Shown here: piece after piece, positions 49,499 to 58,463 of the stretch
Layout: every line of letters starts with the position of its first letter
Numbering within the stretch: position 1 is the stretch's first letter
NCBI GenBank assembly: GCA_938036875.1
Contig: CALHVX010000126.1
Span: 1 to 58,463 of the forward strand
DNA length: 58,463 nt
Reading direction: 5' to 3'
Origin: an uncultured Pseudomonadales bacterium
Lineage (GTDB): Bacteria > Pseudomonadota > Gammaproteobacteria > Pseudomonadales > Azotimanducaceae
The notes under the pieces: model-generated
Databases searched by the model: none
What the model was told of the DNA's origin: nothing
Seen by the model: only the letters and a program-made list of their open reading frames with translations
Translations under genes and position numbers: made by a program

Positions 49499-50530
49499 TT
49501 AGTAGAGCCGGGACAGCGAAAATTCGGCCAGCTGGTGCAGGGCGTCACGATAGCTATTGTTCGGTAGTGCGTCTAGCTGCTGGATGGCCAGGTCGCCGTG
49601 TAGGCGTGCTTGTTGCCGGGTGTAGTCTAGGGCCCCAGATTCTTGGACCACAGCGATGACGCTTTCTAGGTTGTCTGTGCCGCGTTTGTCGATGGCGTTG
49701 GTAATGATGGCGCCAGCGGCCTTTGAGCTGTTGGCCAGGCTGTTGATTAGGGGCAAGGTTAGCTTGCCTTCGGCTAGGTCATCACCCACGTTTTTGCCCA
49801 TGAGTTCAGCGTCGCCCACGTAATCCAGCCAATCGTCAACCAACTGGTAGGCTAAACCAAAATGTTCGCCAAACTTCTGAAGGGCACGAATCTCGTCGGT
49901 GTTGTCGCTGGCCAGGACACCAGAGGTGTGGGCCGCAGCCTGGAAGAGCAGGGCGGTCTTACACCGGATCACCTTCATGTAGTCGGCTTCGGACATGGTG
50001 CAATTGCCTACGTTGGCCAATTGCATGACCTCACCTTCCGCAATAGTGTTGGTTGCGTCCGACAATATTGCCATGATGTCCATGCTATTGAGCTCAACCA
50101 TGAGCTGGAAAGCACGGCTATACAGGAAGTCACCGACCAGCACGCTGGGAGCATTGCCCCACAGGGCATTGGCGGTGGCGCGGCCTCGGCGTAAGCCGGA
50201 GCGGTCAACCACATCGTCGTGCAGCAAGGTAGCCGTGTGCAGGAACTCGATGATGGCGCCGAGCCGGATATGCTCTTTGCCGGTGTATCCGCAGCAGCGG
50301 GCACCCAAAATGACCAGGAGCGGGCGTAGGCGTTTGCCGCCGCTTTCAACGATATAGCGGCCTACTTCCTCCACCATATCCACATCGGACGTAAGTTGGC
50401 GCGGAATCAGCCGATTCATCGCATCAAAATCGTTTTGGACCAGGTCAAAGATGCTTTGGAGGGCATTTTTGGCCTCTATTTGGGCTTTTGCCACCCAAGC
50501 GGGGTCTGCCGCTGCTGGAGTTACCGCCAT
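49499..50530 (-). CDS. ispB: Octaprenyl (polyprenyl) diphosphate synthase
   Basis: 343 residues from ATG 50530; in-frame ATGs at 50542 and 50557 extend it slightly. Both Asp-rich motifs are present: LLHDDVVD (first, binds allylic substrate Mg2+) and LVDDWLDYVG (second), with GGKRLRP at the N-terminus and KTALLFQ in the middle. It makes the ubiquinone side chain from FPP and IPP. Divergent from rplU, the standard gammaproteobacterial arrangement, which also supports the name. The C-terminal YRDALHQLAEFSLSR is typical. Confidence 0.92.
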   Translation of the reverse strand: MAVTPAAADPAWVAKAQIEAKNALQSIFDLVQNDFDAMNRLIPRQLTSDVDMVEEVGRYIVESGGKRLRPLLVILGARCCGYTGKEHIRLGAIIEFLHTATLLHDDVVDRSGLRRGRATANALWGNAPSVLVGDFLYSRAFQLMVELNSMDIMAILSDATNTIAEGEVMQLANVGNCTMSEADYMKVIRCKTALLFQAAAHTSGVLASDNTDEIRALQKFGEHFGLAYQLVDDWLDYVGDAELMGKNVGDDLAEGKLTLPLINSLANSSKAAGAIITNAIDKRGTDNLESVIAVVQESGALDYTRQQARLHGDLAIQQLDALPNNSYRDALHQLAEFSLSRLY

Positions 50531-50649
50531 GAAGGGTCCCATTGAACTATGAAACATCGAACTATGAACATTGTATTTTGCACTGCAAGCTCTTAGAATT
50601 GCGCGCCTTTTTAAGGTGGCACGAATATAGTGCCCCTATTGTAATACAG

Positions 50650-50672
50650 CCCCGCTCTAACTACAGCAGGGG
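50650..50672 (+). promoter_or_regulatory. Leader hairpin upstream of rplU
   Basis: CCCCGCT / AGC-A-GGGG stem (one bulged A) with an 8-nt loop, 20 nt before the rplU start. Ribosomal protein L21 operons often have a structured leader thought to bind L21; assignment here is by position. Confidence 0.4.
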
Positions 50673-50691
50673 CAGCGTTTGGAGACGTAAT

Positions 50692-51003
50692 ATGTTTGCC
50701 GTATTTGCCAGTGGTGGAAAGCAGCACCGAGTAACAGAGGGTGAAGTTATCCGCTTAGAGCTTCTTAGTGAAGAGCCAGGCGCCGAAGTGGTCTTTGACC
50801 AAGTGATGTTGGTGGCCGATGGCGATCAAGTGGCCGTAGGTGCTCCTTTTGTAGAAGGTGGCAAGGTAACGGGTGAGGTGTTGAGCGAAGGTCGTGGCAA
50901 AAAAGTGCACATCCTGAAGTTCAAGCGTCGCAAAGATTACCTCAAGCGTCAGGGCCACAGACAGTGGTACACCGAAGTTAAAATCACCGGCATCAGCAAG
51001 TAG
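50692..51003 (+). CDS. rplU: 50S ribosomal protein L21
   Basis: 103 residues, exact family size: [20 protein letters not shown], then [20 protein letters not shown] and GIS at the end. The frame is open upstream to 50542, but GGAGA before ATG 50692 and the conserved N-terminus decide the start. Binds 23S rRNA in the large subunit. First gene of rplU-rpmA, 11 nt before rpmA. Confidence 0.98.
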   Translation: MFAVFASGGKQHRVTEGEVIRLELLSEEPGAEVVFDQVMLVADGDQVAVGAPFVEGGKVTGEVLSEGRGKKVHILKFKRRKDYLKRQGHRQWYTEVKITGISK

Positions 51004-51014
51004 GAAACTGACTC

Positions 51015-51278
51015 ATGGCACATAAAAAAGCAGGCGGTAGTACTCGTAACGGCCGCGATTCCAATCCGAATTTTCTTGGCGTCAAAAAATATGGTGGTGA
51101 GCAAGTGCTGGCCGGCAATATTTTGGTTAAGCAGCGTGGCACCAAAATGCACCCTGGGCCCAATGTAGGCTGTGGTAAAGACCACACGCTATTTGCCTTG
51201 AAAGACGGTGAGGTTAAGTTTGTCACTAAAGGCAAGCCGCTACGTAAATATGTCACAGTAGAACCGGCGGCCCACTAG
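51015..51278 (+). CDS. rpmA: 50S ribosomal protein L27
   Basis: 87 residues beginning [20 protein letters not shown], then [20 protein letters not shown], the invariant L27 N-terminus that reaches the peptidyl-transferase centre. No N-terminal extension that would need Prp processing. Followed by a strong intrinsic terminator. Confidence 0.99.
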   Translation: MAHKKAGGSTRNGRDSNPNFLGVKKYGGEQVLAGNILVKQRGTKMHPGPNVGCGKDHTLFALKDGEVKFVTKGKPLRKYVTVEPAAH

Positions 51279-51285
51279 GCACAGC

Positions 51286-51316
51286 AAAAACCCCGCCGAG
51301 CAGCGGGGTTTTTTTT
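51286..51316 (+). terminator. Rho-independent terminator after rpmA
   Basis: CCCCGC (51291-51296), loop CGAGCA, GCGGGG (51303-51308), then eight T; the A-run before the stem extends the pairing. Separates the ribosomal protein pair from obgE. Confidence 0.92.
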
Positions 51317-51364
51317 GCCTTCAATTTTTGCCCCCAAACTTTTTCCAAGCTAACTTTGGTTTAG

Positions 51365-52639
<1,275 letters not shown>

Positions 52640-52649
52640 TCGGCAGGCA

Positions 52650-53759
52650 ATGCTCCGACCCTGGAATCGGGTGGTGGTTAAGATTGGCAGCGCTCAAGTG
52701 ACCGAACCTGGGCTGGGCTTAGCGCACCAGCGCATTACCGCTTGGTGCGCTCAAATCGAAGCGTTGACCCAGGCGGGCATTGAGGTTTTGCTGGTGTCAT
52801 CTGGTGCGGTGGCCGAAGGTTGCCATCGCCTGGGTCTCGCCAAGCGTCCTTCGATCTTGGCAGAGTTGCAAGCAGCGGCCGCGGTGGGCCAGATGGGGCT
52901 TATTCAAGCCTACGAGGCTGCCTTTGCTGAACATGACCGGCACACCGCTCTGGTGTTACTCACCGGTGAAGATCTCAGCGACCGGCAACGTTACTTGAAC
53001 GCGCGTGGTGCCATCCATGCGCTGTGGAAGCTGGGTGTTGTGCCGGTGATCAATGAAAACGACACCGTCGCAACCGACGAGATACGCTTTGGTGACAACG
53101 ATACCTTGGCTGCTTTGGTGGCTAATCTAGTGCACGCGGATGCGCTTATTATCTTGACGGATCAAGGTGGTTTGCACACGGGCGACCCTCGGCAGCAATC
53201 GGATGCCAAGCTTGTGGACTACGCCGAGGCGAACGATCCAACGTTAGACGCCTATGTGGCAACGGGCGTTGGCGGCTTTGGCCGTGGTGGCATGTTGACC
53301 AAGCTGCGCGCGGCTCGACTGGCAGCCCGAGTAGGCGCCCACACTTTTATTGCTAGTGGCTCGCAGCCGGATGTATTGCCGAAGCTGATGGCGGGCGTTG
53401 AGCTAGGCACCATGCTTACCGCTAGCGAAGCTCCCTTAGATGCACGTAAGCGGTGGATTGCGGATCAACTGCAAGCGGCTGGTGATTTGATCCTAGATGA
53501 TGGCGCAGCCTTGGCGGTGGCCAAGCGTGGGGTAAGCCTGCTGCCCGTTGGTGTGACCGGCGTGCAAGGGGAGTTTGATCGAGGGGATTTGGTGCGCCTG
53601 CTGGATGGCAATGGGCGCTTGTTAGGTCAAGGGCTGGTCAACTACACAAGCGCAGATGCGCGCCGGTTGTTAGGTGCGGCCTCCAGCGCTATCGAGGCTA
53701 AGCTGGGTTACCGCAACGAAGATGAGCTTGTGCATTGCGACAACTTGGTCTTGCTCTAG
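52650..53759 (+). CDS. proB: Glutamate 5-kinase
   Basis: 369 residues from ATG 52650; GTG 52632 overlapping the obgE stop is the alternative. Amino-acid kinase domain: VVVKIGSAQVT, LVSSGAVAEG, INENDTVATDEIRFGDND, then LTDQGGLHTGDPR and GTGGFGRGGM-type ATP site (VGGFGRGGMLTKLRAARLA), and a C-terminal PUA domain (SLLPVGVTGVQGEFDRGDLV). First step of proline synthesis, ATP-dependent glutamate phosphorylation. The obgE-proB order is common in Gammaproteobacteria. Confidence 0.95.
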   Translation: MLRPWNRVVVKIGSAQVTEPGLGLAHQRITAWCAQIEALTQAGIEVLLVSSGAVAEGCHRLGLAKRPSILAELQAAAAVGQMGLIQAYEAAFAEHDRHTALVLLTGEDLSDRQRYLNARGAIHALWKLGVVPVINENDTVATDEIRFGDNDTLAALVANLVHADALIILTDQGGLHTGDPRQQSDAKLVDYAEANDPTLDAYVATGVGGFGRGGMLTKLRAARLAARVGAHTFIASGSQPDVLPKLMAGVELGTMLTASEAPLDARKRWIADQLQAAGDLILDDGAALAVAKRGVSLLPVGVTGVQGEFDRGDLVRLLDGNGRLLGQGLVNYTSADARRLLGAASSAIEAKLGYRNEDELVHCDNLVLL

Positions 53760-53837
53760 CCCTGTTGCCGAGGCTAGAAAGCGTAGCTAGAACTAAGGCT
53801 ACCGCGCTGGGTAGCCTAGTCTTGGCAACAGCAGCTC

Positions 53838-54101
53838 TTAGCTGATGGCTTTAACGGCAGCGTTCAGTCGAGACTTATGTCGAGCAGCCTTGTTTTTATG
53901 CATCACGCCTTTGTCAGCCATGCGGTCAATGACCGGAACAGCAGCAGCCAAAGCGGCCTTAGCGGCAGCTGGATCTTTGCTTTCGATGGCAGCAATAACG
54001 CGCTTAATGTAGGTTCGCACCATTGAGCGCTGTGCTGAGTTACGAGTGCGTGCGGCGTCAGATTGGCGAACGCGCTTTCGTGCTTGAGGACTGTTAGCCA
54101 A
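53838..54101 (-). CDS. rpsT: 30S ribosomal protein S20
   Basis: 87 residues: MANSPQARKRVRQSDAARTR and KGVMHKNKAARHKSRLNA, the conserved S20 ends. Helical, Lys/Arg-rich, binds 16S rRNA. Divergent from murJ, as usual in this class; about 80 bp between starts. Confidence 0.98.
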   Translation of the reverse strand: MANSPQARKRVRQSDAARTRNSAQRSMVRTYIKRVIAAIESKDPAAAKAALAAAVPVIDRMADKGVMHKNKAARHKSRLNAAVKAIS

Positions 54102-54180
54102 GTGACGGCTCCGTGTAAATTAGGCGCGGTAATATGCAGCCGTGGTGCCGCAGTGTCAACATGAAAGGATATATGCCAGT

Positions 54181-55755
54181 TTGACTGAATCTGACCAACC
54201 TGCTGAACCCAAGCGCAATCTAGTGCGCCAAGGGGCGGTGGTCGCCAGTATGACCTTGTTGTCTCGGATCAGTGGGTTCGTGCGAGATGTGGTCTTTGCC
54301 AACGTATTTGGGGCGGGTTACGCAGCGGACGCCTTTTTTGTCGCCTTTCGCATCCCGAATTTTTTCCGGCGCCTGTTTGCGGAGGGCGCTTTTAACCAAG
54401 CCTTTGTGCCGGTACTTGCCCGATTTCGCCAAGAGCCCAAGGCGGTCCTGAGAGCCTTTGTTAGCCGCATATTTGGCAATTTGGGGCTGATCGTCGGCGC
54501 CGTAGTGGTTTTGGGTGTGGTTTTTGCGGAACCCTTGGTGTGGGTGTTTGCGCCAGGTTTTGTGGACGATGGCCCGCGTGCGGTGTTGGCGGTTGAGTTG
54601 GTGCGGATCACCTTTCCCTATCTAGGCCTGATCACTCTGGTGGCCCTGTCTGGGGCCATTTTAAACAGCCACGATCGTTTTGCCGTGCCTGCTGTGACAC
54701 CGGTGCTCATGAACCTCTGTTTGATCGGGGCTGCCCTGTGGGCTGCGCTCAATAGCCCTGGCCAGAGCAGTGTGGTGGCGGTGGCCTTGGCTTGGGGCGT
54801 ATTAGTGGCTGGCTGTGTCCAGCTCGCCGTGCAAATCCCAGCCTTAGCTCCCCTAGGGCTGCTGACGCCTCCTCGCTTGAGTTATCGGGATCCAGGTGTG
54901 CGTGAAGTGGGGCGGTTGCTAGTGCCCGCAGTGCTGGCGGCATCGGTGGCCCAAATCAACACCTTGGTGGATACCATTTTGGCCTCTCAGTTGGTGGCCG
55001 GCAGCATCTCTTGGCTGTACTACGCGGACCGCTTGTTGGAGCTGCCCGTTGGGCTGGTTGCGGTGGCTTTGGGCACGGTGCTGCTCCCAAACCTATCGCG
55101 GCTGGCAGCAAACGAGAATTTTGCGGATTTTCGTAAAGCGCTGGCCTGGGGGGTGAACTCAGCCTTGCTGCTCGCATTTCCGGCCGCGGTGGCTTTGTAT
55201 TTGCTAGCGACCCCGTTGCTGGCCAGCATGCTGTTGCATGGGGAGATGCAACCGTTAGATATCCAATTGGCGGCGTTGGCGCTGCAGGCGTTTGCCCCGG
55301 GATTGGTTGGCTGGGTGCTAGTCAAAGTCTTGGCGCCAGGCTTCTTCGCGCGCAAAGACACGACAACCCCTTTTCGCATCGGCGTGGTGGCGGTGTTGGT
55401 GAATATCGTTCTCAACTTTGCGCTGTATCGGAGCATGGGGCATGTAGGGCTTGCGTTAGCCACTTCGGCTTCTGGCCTGGTGAACGCAGGGTTGCTGGCT
55501 CACGGACTATCAACACGGGGTTATCTGGTTGCCGATAAGGCGCTGTGGTTGATGCTAGGCAAGATTTTGCTGGCCTGTCTGGGTATGGCGGCTGTGCTAT
55601 TGACGTTGACCCCAGCCCAAGATTTTTGGCTGCAAGCGCCGCTGGTGCCGCGGGTCGGTTGGCTGTTGCTGCTGGTTACTGCCGGTGGAGCCGTCTATGG
55701 GAGTGTTTTGTTGCTCTTAGGTGTTCGCCCCAGCCATCTGCGGCTCACGCTCTAG
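54181..55755 (+). CDS. murJ: Lipid II flippase MurJ (MviN)
   Basis: 524 residues from TTG 54181, chosen because AAAGGA lies 11 nt upstream and the frame gives a normal N-terminus; GTG 54142 would add 13 residues. Fourteen predicted helices. Conserved GAVVASMTLLSRISGFVRDV, then FRIPNFFRRLFAEGAFNQAF at residues 40-70 with the Arg and Glu used for lipid II transport. Flips lipid II across the inner membrane. The next gene, ribF, starts 24 bp downstream. Confidence 0.95.
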   Translation: MTESDQPAEPKRNLVRQGAVVASMTLLSRISGFVRDVVFANVFGAGYAADAFFVAFRIPNFFRRLFAEGAFNQAFVPVLARFRQEPKAVLRAFVSRIFGNLGLIVGAVVVLGVVFAEPLVWVFAPGFVDDGPRAVLAVELVRITFPYLGLITLVALSGAILNSHDRFAVPAVTPVLMNLCLIGAALWAALNSPGQSSVVAVALAWGVLVAGCVQLAVQIPALAPLGLLTPPRLSYRDPGVREVGRLLVPAVLAASVAQINTLVDTILASQLVAGSISWLYYADRLLELPVGLVAVALGTVLLPNLSRLAANENFADFRKALAWGVNSALLLAFPAAVALYLLATPLLASMLLHGEMQPLDIQLAALALQAFAPGLVGWVLVKVLAPGFFARKDTTTPFRIGVVAVLVNIVLNFALYRSMGHVGLALATSASGLVNAGLLAHGLSTRGYLVADKALWLMLGKILLACLGMAAVLLTLTPAQDFWLQAPLVPRVGWLLLLVTAGGAVYGSVLLLLGVRPSHLRLTL

Positions 55756-55779
55756 CAACGCAACACGTATACTGCGCGG

Positions 55780-56835
55780 ATGGAAATCATTCGCGGCCTG
55801 CATAATATTCGTCCGGAGCACCGAGGTACGGTGCTCACCATCGGTAATTTTGACGGTGTTCATCACGGGCACAAGATGTTGCTTGCGCATTTAGCCGCCA
55901 AAGGTTTAGAGCTTAGCGTTAAATCCATGCTGATTACCTTTGAACCCCAGCCAAGAGAATTTTTTGCGGGCGCCTCAGTACCCGCGCGCCTCACCCGCTT
56001 TCGCGAGAAGATGACCCTGCTTATGGGCACCGATTTAGATCAGGTGTTGTTGCTGCCGTTTAACCAGGCAACCGCAAACCTTAGTGCCGATACTGTGGTC
56101 GAAAACTTATTGGTCAAAGGGTTAGACGTCCGCTATTTGGTTGTGGGAGACGATTTTCGCTTTGGTCAGGGTGCGGGTGGTGATTACGCCATGCTCAAAG
56201 ATGCCGGCGACCGGCATGGGTTTGGGGTTAGCCACATGGGCACCCTAAGTTATGAGCATGACCGAGTTAGCAGCAGCCGAGTACGTGAAGTGTTGGCTGC
56301 CGGTGATTTCCCACAGGCTGAGCAGTTGATGGGGCACCCGTATTTCATCATGGGCAACGTAGTCTACGGTCGGCAATTGGGTCGCCAGTTAGGAGTGCCG
56401 ACTGCAAATATCAGGTTGCAGCGCTACAAAGCCGCGCTTGAGGGTGTTTACGCGGTGTCTGTAACCGGCGTTAACAAGTCAACGAACAAGGGTGCGACAT
56501 CGAACAGCGGCGAACCCGAGTTTTACACCGGCATCGCCAACATTGGTGTGCGTCCAACGGTTGATGGCAAAGAGCCGTTGCTGGAAGTCCACATCTTCGA
56601 TTACACCGGCAACTTGTACGGGCAACTGTTAACTGTGACGTTTCACCACAAGCTTCGAGATGAGCAAACCTTTGCTGGGCTAGATGAGCTCAAGGCGCAA
56701 ATTGATCTGGACATCGCCACTGCAAAGCAGTGGTTTGTGGATCAGCCAGAGGCAAAACGATTGCCCTTTTTTGTGCCGAGTTCAAAGCCGGTTGCTGCGG
56801 GTACCCTAACGGACGTGGGGGTTACTGGTGAGTAA
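55780..56835 (+). CDS. ribF: Bifunctional riboflavin kinase / FAD synthetase
   Basis: 351 residues, longer than the usual 310. FAD synthetase part: LTIGNFDGVHHGHKMLL (nucleotidyltransferase HxGH), YLVVGDDFRFGQGAGG, SSSRVREVLAAGD. Riboflavin kinase part: GRQLGRQLGVPTANIRLQ and DEQTFAGLDELKAQIDLD. An insertion rich in Asn/Ser/Lys (VNKSTNKGATSNSGEPEF) lies in the kinase domain and the C-terminus is extended by about 35 residues. Its last codons overlap the lspA start by 8 bp; ileS, which normally sits between, is absent. Confidence 0.95.
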   Translation: MEIIRGLHNIRPEHRGTVLTIGNFDGVHHGHKMLLAHLAAKGLELSVKSMLITFEPQPREFFAGASVPARLTRFREKMTLLMGTDLDQVLLLPFNQATANLSADTVVENLLVKGLDVRYLVVGDDFRFGQGAGGDYAMLKDAGDRHGFGVSHMGTLSYEHDRVSSSRVREVLAAGDFPQAEQLMGHPYFIMGNVVYGRQLGRQLGVPTANIRLQRYKAALEGVYAVSVTGVNKSTNKGATSNSGEPEFYTGIANIGVRPTVDGKEPLLEVHIFDYTGNLYGQLLTVTFHHKLRDEQTFAGLDELKAQIDLDIATAKQWFVDQPEAKRLPFFVPSSKPVAAGTLTDVGVTGE

Positions 56836-57373
56836 CTTGGTGAACCCTAGTGCACAATGTAGTGACCCCAAGCCCCAAACCGGTGCGCTGCGCTGGCTCG
56901 GCATTAGCCTATTGGTGGTGTTGTTAGATCAGGCGTCTAAGTATGTGGTGATAAGCAAGCTGGCTTATCTCGATGAAGTGCCAGTGAACGCCTTTTTCAG
57001 CTGGGTGCGTTGGCATAACGAAGGCGCAGCGTTTTCGATGTTGGCAGATGCTGGCGAGTGGAAGCATTACTTCTTTGTCAGCTTAGCTCTATTTTTTGTG
57101 TGCTTTATCGTTTGGGAGTTGCGCCGTTTGCCGGTTCAACAAAAACTCATGGGTTTCGTGTACGGACTCATACTGGGTGGCGCGCTGGGCAACTTAATCG
57201 ACCGGTTTGTCCATGGCCATGTGGTGGATTTTATTTTGGTGCACTACCAAAGCGCCTACTTCCCTGCATTTAACCTGGCGGACTCAGCGCTGTTTTTAGG
57301 TGCCAGCCTGTGGTTGTGGCTGTTGTGGCAAGAATGGCGGGAGAGTCGTGACCAAGTGGCACCGGATGTTTGA
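56828..57373 (+). CDS. lspA: Lipoprotein signal peptidase (SPase II)
   Basis: 181 residues starting with GTG inside the end of ribF. Four membrane helices. Family motifs: LLDQASKYVV (D for structure), WHNEGAAFSML, the catalytic Asp pair in GALGNLIDRFVHGHVVDFI and AFNLADSALFLG. Cleaves signal peptides of lipoproteins such as the one at 28966. Overlap with ribF implies translational coupling. Confidence 0.96.
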   Translation: MSNLVNPSAQCSDPKPQTGALRWLGISLLVVLLDQASKYVVISKLAYLDEVPVNAFFSWVRWHNEGAAFSMLADAGEWKHYFFVSLALFFVCFIVWELRRLPVQQKLMGFVYGLILGGALGNLIDRFVHGHVVDFILVHYQSAYFPAFNLADSALFLGASLWLWLLWQEWRESRDQVAPDV

Positions 57374-57450
57374 CCAGGTGGCGGACCCCATTGTTGCTAG
57401 CCTCTTGGTCTTTTCCTCAAATCTAGCCTCTTAACAAAAGCGACCGATTT

Positions 57451-57927
57451 ATGTCCGACCTTATAGCCAGCGACGATCCTGATGTAGTGGTGGCGCAATC
57501 GCAGGTCACCTTGCACTTTGCCTTGCGCATGCCTGCGGGTGAGATTATTGACTCCAACTTTGATAAAGCGCCGGCACAGTTCCGTTTGGGTGACGGCAAT
57601 ATGCCCGTTGGCTTTGAAACGCTGTTGGTGGGGATGCGAGTGGGCGATGAGCGACGCTTTCAGGTTGAGCCAGAAGATGCTTTTGGGCTTCGACAGCAAG
57701 GCAATATCCGGCGCCTAGATCGCTCCAAATTTAGTGACACCGAAGCCAGCCAGCCGTTAGAACCAGGCTTGATGGTGAGCTTTGCGGGCCCAGGAGGCGA
57801 GTTGCCCGGGGTTGTGATCAAAGTCGAAGAGCGCGACGTGGAGGTAGATTTCAACCATCCGCTCGCCGGAACCGTCATATTGTTTGACGTTGAAATTGTG
57901 GCGGTAGATAACGCCAAGCCAAGCTGA
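57451..57927 (+). CDS. fkpB: FKBP-type peptidyl-prolyl cis-trans isomerase (SlpA/FkpB)
   Basis: 158 residues of the SlyD/FkpB type: VTLHFALRMPAGEIIDSNFD, then FRLGDGNMPVGFETLLVGMR with the L-G-x-G-x-x-x-x-x-x-E pattern and an IF insert (ERRFQVEPEDAFG, SKFSDTEASQPLEPG, VIKVEERDVEVDFNHPLAGT). No His-rich tail, unlike SlyD. Follows lspA by about 78 bp, the usual position. The normally adjacent ispH is missing. Confidence 0.93.
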   Translation: MSDLIASDDPDVVVAQSQVTLHFALRMPAGEIIDSNFDKAPAQFRLGDGNMPVGFETLLVGMRVGDERRFQVEPEDAFGLRQQGNIRRLDRSKFSDTEASQPLEPGLMVSFAGPGGELPGVVIKVEERDVEVDFNHPLAGTVILFDVEIVAVDNAKPS

Positions 57928-58026
57928 CTAGGACCAGCCGAGAAGGGCCGAATTGCCCATTTTTAGTGGCTTGTAGGCTGGTTTTTAACCCTTTAACGCC
58001 GCTGCTCTGGGCATTCATTTAGCACC

Positions 58027-58070
58027 AAATGACCGCTTGTCGGTAAAAATAGACCGCTGAGCGGTCATTT
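58027..58070. promoter_or_regulatory. Triple half-site operator-like element upstream of pilE
   Basis: GACCGCT occurs directly at 58031-58037 and 58052-58058 and inverted at 58060-58066. The second pair is a perfect 15-bp palindrome, GACCGCT-G-AGCGGTC. The outer pair (AAATGACCGCT / AGCGGTCATTT) also forms an 11-bp inverted repeat. Such symmetry is typical of TetR-type or similar operators. The 315-bp gap between fkpB and pilE contains this element and no gene I can see. Confidence 0.55.
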
Positions 58071-58242
58071 GTCGTGATCTGACGCCGTCGCTGGGTAGAG
58101 TGTGACGGGGATCACACTATTTGCACTCGACCGCAGAGTTGGGGCGATTAGTTGTTGTGATCGACAAATCAGCCAGTTCGATAGCCGGGGGACAAGCTAG
58201 GTGGCCATCAACACTGCATCACAGCACAGGAGCGTCTTGTGC

Positions 58243-58463
58243 GTGAGGCATCAAAACTCAAGTTCGGTCCGGCCGGGGCAACCTCAGTTGCGCCGGCGTA
58301 AACGATCGCGCGCGCAAACAGCCGGCTTTACCCTTATGGAGCTGCTGGTTGCGTTGGTTATCCTGGCGCTCATTTCGGCCATCAGCGTGCCAATCTACTC
58401 CTCTTATGCAAAGCGGACTTACCGTACTCAAGCGCAAGCGGATCTGTTGAGCTGCGCCCAGGG
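58243..58463 (+). CDS. pilE: Type IV pilin-like protein, PilE-type minor pilin (5' end only)
   Basis: The window ends inside the gene. A long basic leader (about 28 residues, LRRRKRSRAQTAG) is followed by the prepilin cleavage site G-FTLMELLVALVILALISA: Gly at -1, Phe +1, Glu +5. After the helix comes SVPIYSSYAKRTYRTQAQAD and LLSCAQ, as in PilE minor pilins. Start GTG 58243 has AGGAG at 58228-58232; TTG 58237 is possible. Processed by PilD and assembled with other minor pilins into the type IV pilus. The position after fkpB fits a fimT/pilE-type minor pilin operon. Confidence 0.85.
   Translation, partial: MRHQNSSSVRPGQPQLRRRKRSRAQTAGFTLMELLVALVILALISAISVPIYSSYAKRTYRTQAQADLLSCAQ

Overview
This window looks like a chromosomal segment of a free-living, aerobic, probably marine gammaproteobacterium. 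The right end (from about 49.5 kb) carries the block ispB | rplU-rpmA-obgE-proB | rpsT | murJ-ribF-lspA-fkpB-pilE, an order typical of Gammaproteobacteria. The left and middle parts are rich in oxidative and catabolic enzymes: two Fe/2-oxoglutarate-type dioxygenases, PQQ dehydrogenases, crotonases, an acyl-CoA ligase, an epoxide hydrolase, SDR and NIPSNAP/ABM-fold proteins. Species cannot be assigned from sequence alone. No phage, integrase, intact insertion sequence or CRISPR array was seen.

Layout. 0-3 kb: a GNAT-like gene between two REP-like palindromes, then a TetR regulator divergent from an ABA4-like membrane protein pair. 3-8.5 kb: DUF533/TerB-like protein, a sugar isomerase plus PhyH-type dioxygenase pair, a TlpA-like thioredoxin, an orphan ExbD, a NIPSNAP protein, a decayed PQQ alcohol dehydrogenase and a LuxR-type regulator. 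8.6-13.9 kb: a PEP-CTERM protein, a PNPOx-like protein, a Nudix hydrolase, a membrane PQQ dehydrogenase and an exported methyltransferase-like protein. 13.9-17.1 kb: a four-gene minus-strand operon (crotonase, double ABM-fold protein, cupin-like protein, HCCA-isomerase/DsbA-like protein) that looks catabolic. 17.2-28.9 kb: a membrane-anchored protein with a crotonase, M20 peptidase, aminotransferase, a giant duplicated membrane protein, a Tat-exported aldo/keto reductase-like protein and an acid-CoA ligase. 29-35.6 kb: a lipoprotein, a small leader-peptide/terminator unit, an M50 protease, an FMN glutamate-synthase-like protein and an FHA-like/TPR-like membrane protein.

35.8-45 kb: the most interesting stretch. 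A thioredoxin-domain protein is followed by a gene with an in-frame TGA encoding Sec-Gly-Ser-Cys, the signature of the UGSC family of (seleno)proteins. A stem-loop suited to a bacterial SECIS lies directly behind the TGA. Then come a DUF4345 protein, an MFS transporter, a TauD-like dioxygenase translationally coupled to an N,N-dimethylformamidase-large-subunit-like protein, an epoxide hydrolase, an SDR and a GGDEF protein with a destroyed active-site motif. 45.9-49.5 kb: tRNA-Pro(CGG), a NatAB-like ABC exporter and a TAP-type alpha/beta hydrolase.

Noteworthy signals are the selenoprotein, a putative ribosome-controlled attenuator ahead of the M50 protease, the giant duplicated protein with a TonB-box-like motif, absence of ileS and ispH from their usual places beside lspA/fkpB, and a triple half-site operator upstream of pilE. 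All assignments come from reading the sequence; no database search was run.
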